This document shows, piece by piece, positions 7,095-8,986 of a stretch of DNA of 8,986 bases. Position 1 is the first letter of the stretch; the number at the start of each line of letters is the position of its first letter. The DNA lies in NCBI GenBank assembly GCA_955652855.1, contig CATPCN010000185.1:1-8986 (forward strand). Direction: 5' to 3'. A model generated the notes under the pieces. The model saw only the letters and a list, made by a program, of their open reading frames with translations. It was not told where the DNA came from and made no database searches. The stretch is from an uncultured Chthoniobacterales bacterium. GTDB taxonomy: Bacteria > Verrucomicrobiota > Verrucomicrobiae > Chthoniobacterales > UBA10450. Position numbers and translations under genes: made by a program.

Positions 7095-7247
7095 ACGTGC
7101 GTATATTTTTCTGTCTTCTGTAATCCCTGATTTACCCTAACCGTAAAATATTCTTCCTTATTTTGGTAGGGCTATTGACGCACCTTATTGGATTCAGCAA
7201 AGATGCGCAAATATCACACAGGCAGTTTCTCGCGGGGAAGGTATTTC
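7095..7247. promoter_or_regulatory. Divergent intergenic region between the pseudopilin and PPC/RHS operons
   Basis: This 153-base AT-rich spacer separates two divergent operons and must hold at least one promoter each way unless expression comes from outside. A TTGACG -35-like hexamer lies at 7175-7180 on the + strand, but no convincing -10 follows at 16-18 bases, so I do not call a promoter. A short inverted repeat (TTTAC 7131-7135, GTAAA 7143-7147) is centred between the two genes and could bind a regulator shared by both sides. The coding start for the right-hand gene is set at 7248 by GGGGAAGG at 7234-7241, so upstream in-frame starts at 7188 (TTG) and 7203 (ATG) are less likely. Confidence 0.4.
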
Positions 7248-7997
7248 ATGCATTTGTTCAAACCGGCGACCCACGGGGGTGGGCGCATTCGCTGCCTATT
7301 GCTTTCCTCACTGCTTATATTCGCCTGCGCGAGCGTTAATCCTGCGCACGCCAACAGCGTCAGTTCGAAAATCACCAGCGGCGTAGCCAAGACCGGCACG
7401 CTCTCGGGTGCGAGCGTCGATACCTACAGCTTCGCGGCGGCGGCGGGCGGCACCATGGTGGCCGTAGTCAGCGAGACGGGAGCCCACGACGAAAATTTCA
7501 TCGTCGGCATGGCGCGCACGGAGCCCGGCGGCGTTTCACGCGGAAACTGGAAGACCTATTCCGCCGAGCTGGTGGATCAGGGCACTACGGAAGGGACGTG
7601 GACGTACAAGATCAGCCGGGCGGAGAAGGGCACCTCCGGCAGCGGTAGCTACAAACTCAACGTCATGCAGGTGCCGTACGCAGGCGCCACGGCGATGAAT
7701 CCGGGGCAGAACTACGACGACTCGCTCGCGCAGGGCGACATCAAGGCCTATAGCTTTACCGGCGCGGCCGGACAGGCGAAGACCCTGACACTCAGCCAGA
7801 CGAGCGGAAGCGGCTATCCGCCGAAACTGTCGGTCTACGATCCTTCCGGCAACCTGATCACCGGCAAGGGCTGCACGCCTTCCTGCACAGAGACCGTGCA
7901 GACCGCAGCGAACGGCACCTATACGGTCCTGCTGATGCGGTACGACCAGGCCAGCGACGCCAGCGGCTACAGCCTATCAGTGAACAGCGCACAGTGA
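7248..7997 (+). CDS. Secreted protein with two PPC-like beta-sandwich repeats
   Basis: The ATG at 7248 has an excellent ribosome site (GGGGAAGG at 7234-7241, six bases before). The product is 249 residues. A signal peptide with a basic start (His/Lys/Arg, residues 2-15) and a Leu/Ile core (17-28) is predicted to be cut after AHA (residue 35). The cysteine at 27 has Phe at -2, so it is not a lipobox. Two repeats follow, each with the pattern of pre-peptidase C-terminal (PPC) domains: TLSGASVDTYSF (51-62) and SLAQGDIKAYSFTG (159-172), each ending in a G-[ST]-Y-x-L/V strand (GSYKLNV at 133-139, GTYTVLL at 223-229). A cysteine pair (C209, C213) lies in the second repeat. PPC domains are non-catalytic accessory or binding modules, so this is probably a partner or accessory of the RHS protein whose gene begins 11 bases later. 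Both proteins share the repeat type, which suggests duplication. No enzymatic motif is visible. Confidence 0.8.
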   Translation: MHLFKPATHGGGRIRCLLLSSLLIFACASVNPAHANSVSSKITSGVAKTGTLSGASVDTYSFAAAAGGTMVAVVSETGAHDENFIVGMARTEPGGVSRGNWKTYSAELVDQGTTEGTWTYKISRAEKGTSGSGSYKLNVMQVPYAGATAMNPGQNYDDSLAQGDIKAYSFTGAAGQAKTLTLSQTSGSGYPPKLSVYDPSGNLITGKGCTPSCTETVQTAANGTYTVLLMRYDQASDASGYSLSVNSAQ

Positions 7998-8008
7998 CGG
8001 GGAAAAAC

Positions 8009-8986
8009 ATGAAAAAATCGATCAAGACCGTCATACTGGCGGCGATCCTGCCGCTGATCCTGGCTGGCGCGAATACCGCGTTCGGCAACAGCGTCAACCT
8101 GACCGTCGAGAATGGGGACAGCCAGAGCAGCAGCGTCACCGGCGCCGGGGTCGACCAATTCAATTACGGCACCACGTCCGGGCGCTGGCTCCAGAGCGGC
8201 ACCAGCAACACCAGCGGAGCCTCGGGCTTCTATCCCGAAGTTAAGCTCTACCGTCCCTCCGGCGTACTGCAATCGCAATCCTTCGGCCAATACGGCGCGT
8301 GGGTCGACGCGTCAGGTACGGCCACCAGCACCTACACGGGCACATGGGACGACAAGGTGGACAACTATTTCGGCTCCGCCTCCGGCGGCTATTCCAACTC
8401 GATGACCGAGTCGATTACTCAGACATCATTGGCCGGCCCGCGGAGCGGCGGCGACCTGATCCCCGGAGTGACCCAATCGGGTTCGCTCACGCTTGGCAAC
8501 TTCGACGTATACACCTACCAGGGCGTCGCGGGCAGCAACTTCACCGTCTATCTGACCGGCAGCGGCGGCAGCAAAATCCCCCAGATCACCGTCATCAACC
8601 CGTCCGGGGCAATCCCGGCCGGCGGCACCCTCTTTACTGCCACCAGCGACAGCACGACCATCGCGGCCGCCAGCGGCATCTACACCATATACGTCCAGAA
8701 GTATTACGACGATTCCAATACGGTCGGGTACACGATAAAGGTCAGCGGCGCCGGGGTCACATCGACCTCTAACCCTAGGCCTGATGGCTGTGCATGTGGC
8801 CAACCTGGCGGTACAGCGACCGGCGAACCAATCAATATTGCGACAGGCAACGTGTTCGACAGGATTACCGACTACACCACTGTCGGCACGAACCCGCTCG
8901 CCTTTATCCGCACCTATAACAGCCAGTCCTATACGCGCAATATCTACCCGTCGGCGCTTGGTCCCAACTGGCGACACAACTACGAC
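8009..8986 (+). CDS. N-terminal part of a secreted RHS/YD-repeat protein (3' end outside window)
   Basis: The start is the ATG at 8009 with GGGGA at 7999-8003, five bases before. The frame is open to the last base of the window (326 residues seen), 11 bases after the preceding gene, so the two form an operon. A clear Sec signal peptide is present: MKKSIK, a hydrophobic core at 8-20 and a cut near AFG (residue 26). Two PPC-like repeats follow: VTGAGVDQFNY (43-53) onwards, and SGSLTLGNFDVYTY (157-170) to GYTIKVSG (240-247). A hinge with two cysteines (CAC, 261-263) leads into the RHS entry domain, DUF6531-like: TGEPINIATGNVF (271-283), DYTT (288-291), FIRTYNS (299-305) and GPNWRHNYD (318-326). 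From family knowledge, this region starts a long YD-repeat shell whose variable C terminus is often a toxin or adhesive module; that part is not in the window. An N-terminal signal peptide implies Sec export rather than direct loading onto a type VI apparatus. Confidence 0.9.
   Translation, partial: MKKSIKTVILAAILPLILAGANTAFGNSVNLTVENGDSQSSSVTGAGVDQFNYGTTSGRWLQSGTSNTSGASGFYPEVKLYRPSGVLQSQSFGQYGAWVDASGTATSTYTGTWDDKVDNYFGSASGGYSNSMTESITQTSLAGPRSGGDLIPGVTQSGSLTLGNFDVYTYQGVAGSNFTVYLTGSGGSKIPQITVINPSGAIPAGGTLFTATSDSTTIAAASGIYTIYVQKYYDDSNTVGYTIKVSGAGVTSTSNPRPDGCACGQPGGTATGEPINIATGNVFDRITDYTTVGTNPLAFIRTYNSQSYTRNIYPSALGPNWRHNYD

Noticed and set aside
7175..7203. Sigma-70-type promoter with TTGACG at 7175-7180
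   Set aside because: No acceptable -10 hexamer at the right spacing, so I mention it only as a possible -35 element.
8299..8977. Open frames in other frames over the RHS gene (8299-8772 +, 8426-8977 -)
   Set aside because: They overlap the clear RHS N terminus, which has the signal peptide, ribosome site and family motifs; these products are Arg/His- or Ala/Arg-rich shadows.

Overview
The window (8,986 bases, GC-rich) reads like an accessory region of a Gram-negative bacterium. I favour an alphaproteobacterium, because the methylase/helicase at the left edge resembles large proteins common on alphaproteobacterial plasmids and integrative elements. This is recollection of the families, not a search result. 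I see no rRNA, tRNA, CRISPR array, insertion sequence or attachment site.

Layout, left to right. (1) Bases 1-1569, + strand: the 3' end of a very large SNF2-type helicase/DNA-methylase gene of the kind carried on mobile elements, followed at 1604-1861 by an 85-residue protein of unknown function. (2) Bases 7094 down to 1907, - strand: four consecutive pseudopilin genes with short gaps or overlaps (transcribed 7094->5364, 5347->4328, 4331->3366, 3381->2407), then, after a 101-base gap holding an inverted repeat, a small secreted cysteine-rich protein (2305->1907). (3) Bases 7248 to the window end, + strand and divergent from the pseudopilins: a secreted 249-residue protein with two PPC-like beta-sandwich repeats, and 11 bases later the N-terminal part of a secreted RHS/YD-repeat protein that runs off the window.

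The four pseudopilins are clearly paralogous. Each has a prepilin leader and one hydrophobic N-terminal helix. Each then carries the same ectodomain signature: L/V-P-C-P, a second Cys, G-I-V/L-P, a D-G-W-G-like motif, C-R-x3-W, F-C-C, a Y/F-D-[DEN]-[IV] element and a Cys near the C terminus. The three shorter ones have exactly six cysteines each, at corresponding places. The first gene in the operon carries an extra C-terminal region resembling DUF4114. The last lacks the glutamate normally at +5 of the mature pilin, as the type II secretion tip pseudopilin GspK does.

Working model (inference): the four proteins form a disulfide-stabilised pseudopilus or short pilus, and the divergent genes encode surface or secreted proteins (PPC-like repeats plus an RHS shell that may carry a toxin or adhesin at its unseen C terminus) that are either exported by it or act with it. 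No assembly ATPase, platform protein, secretin or prepilin peptidase lies in the window, so the machinery must be encoded elsewhere.
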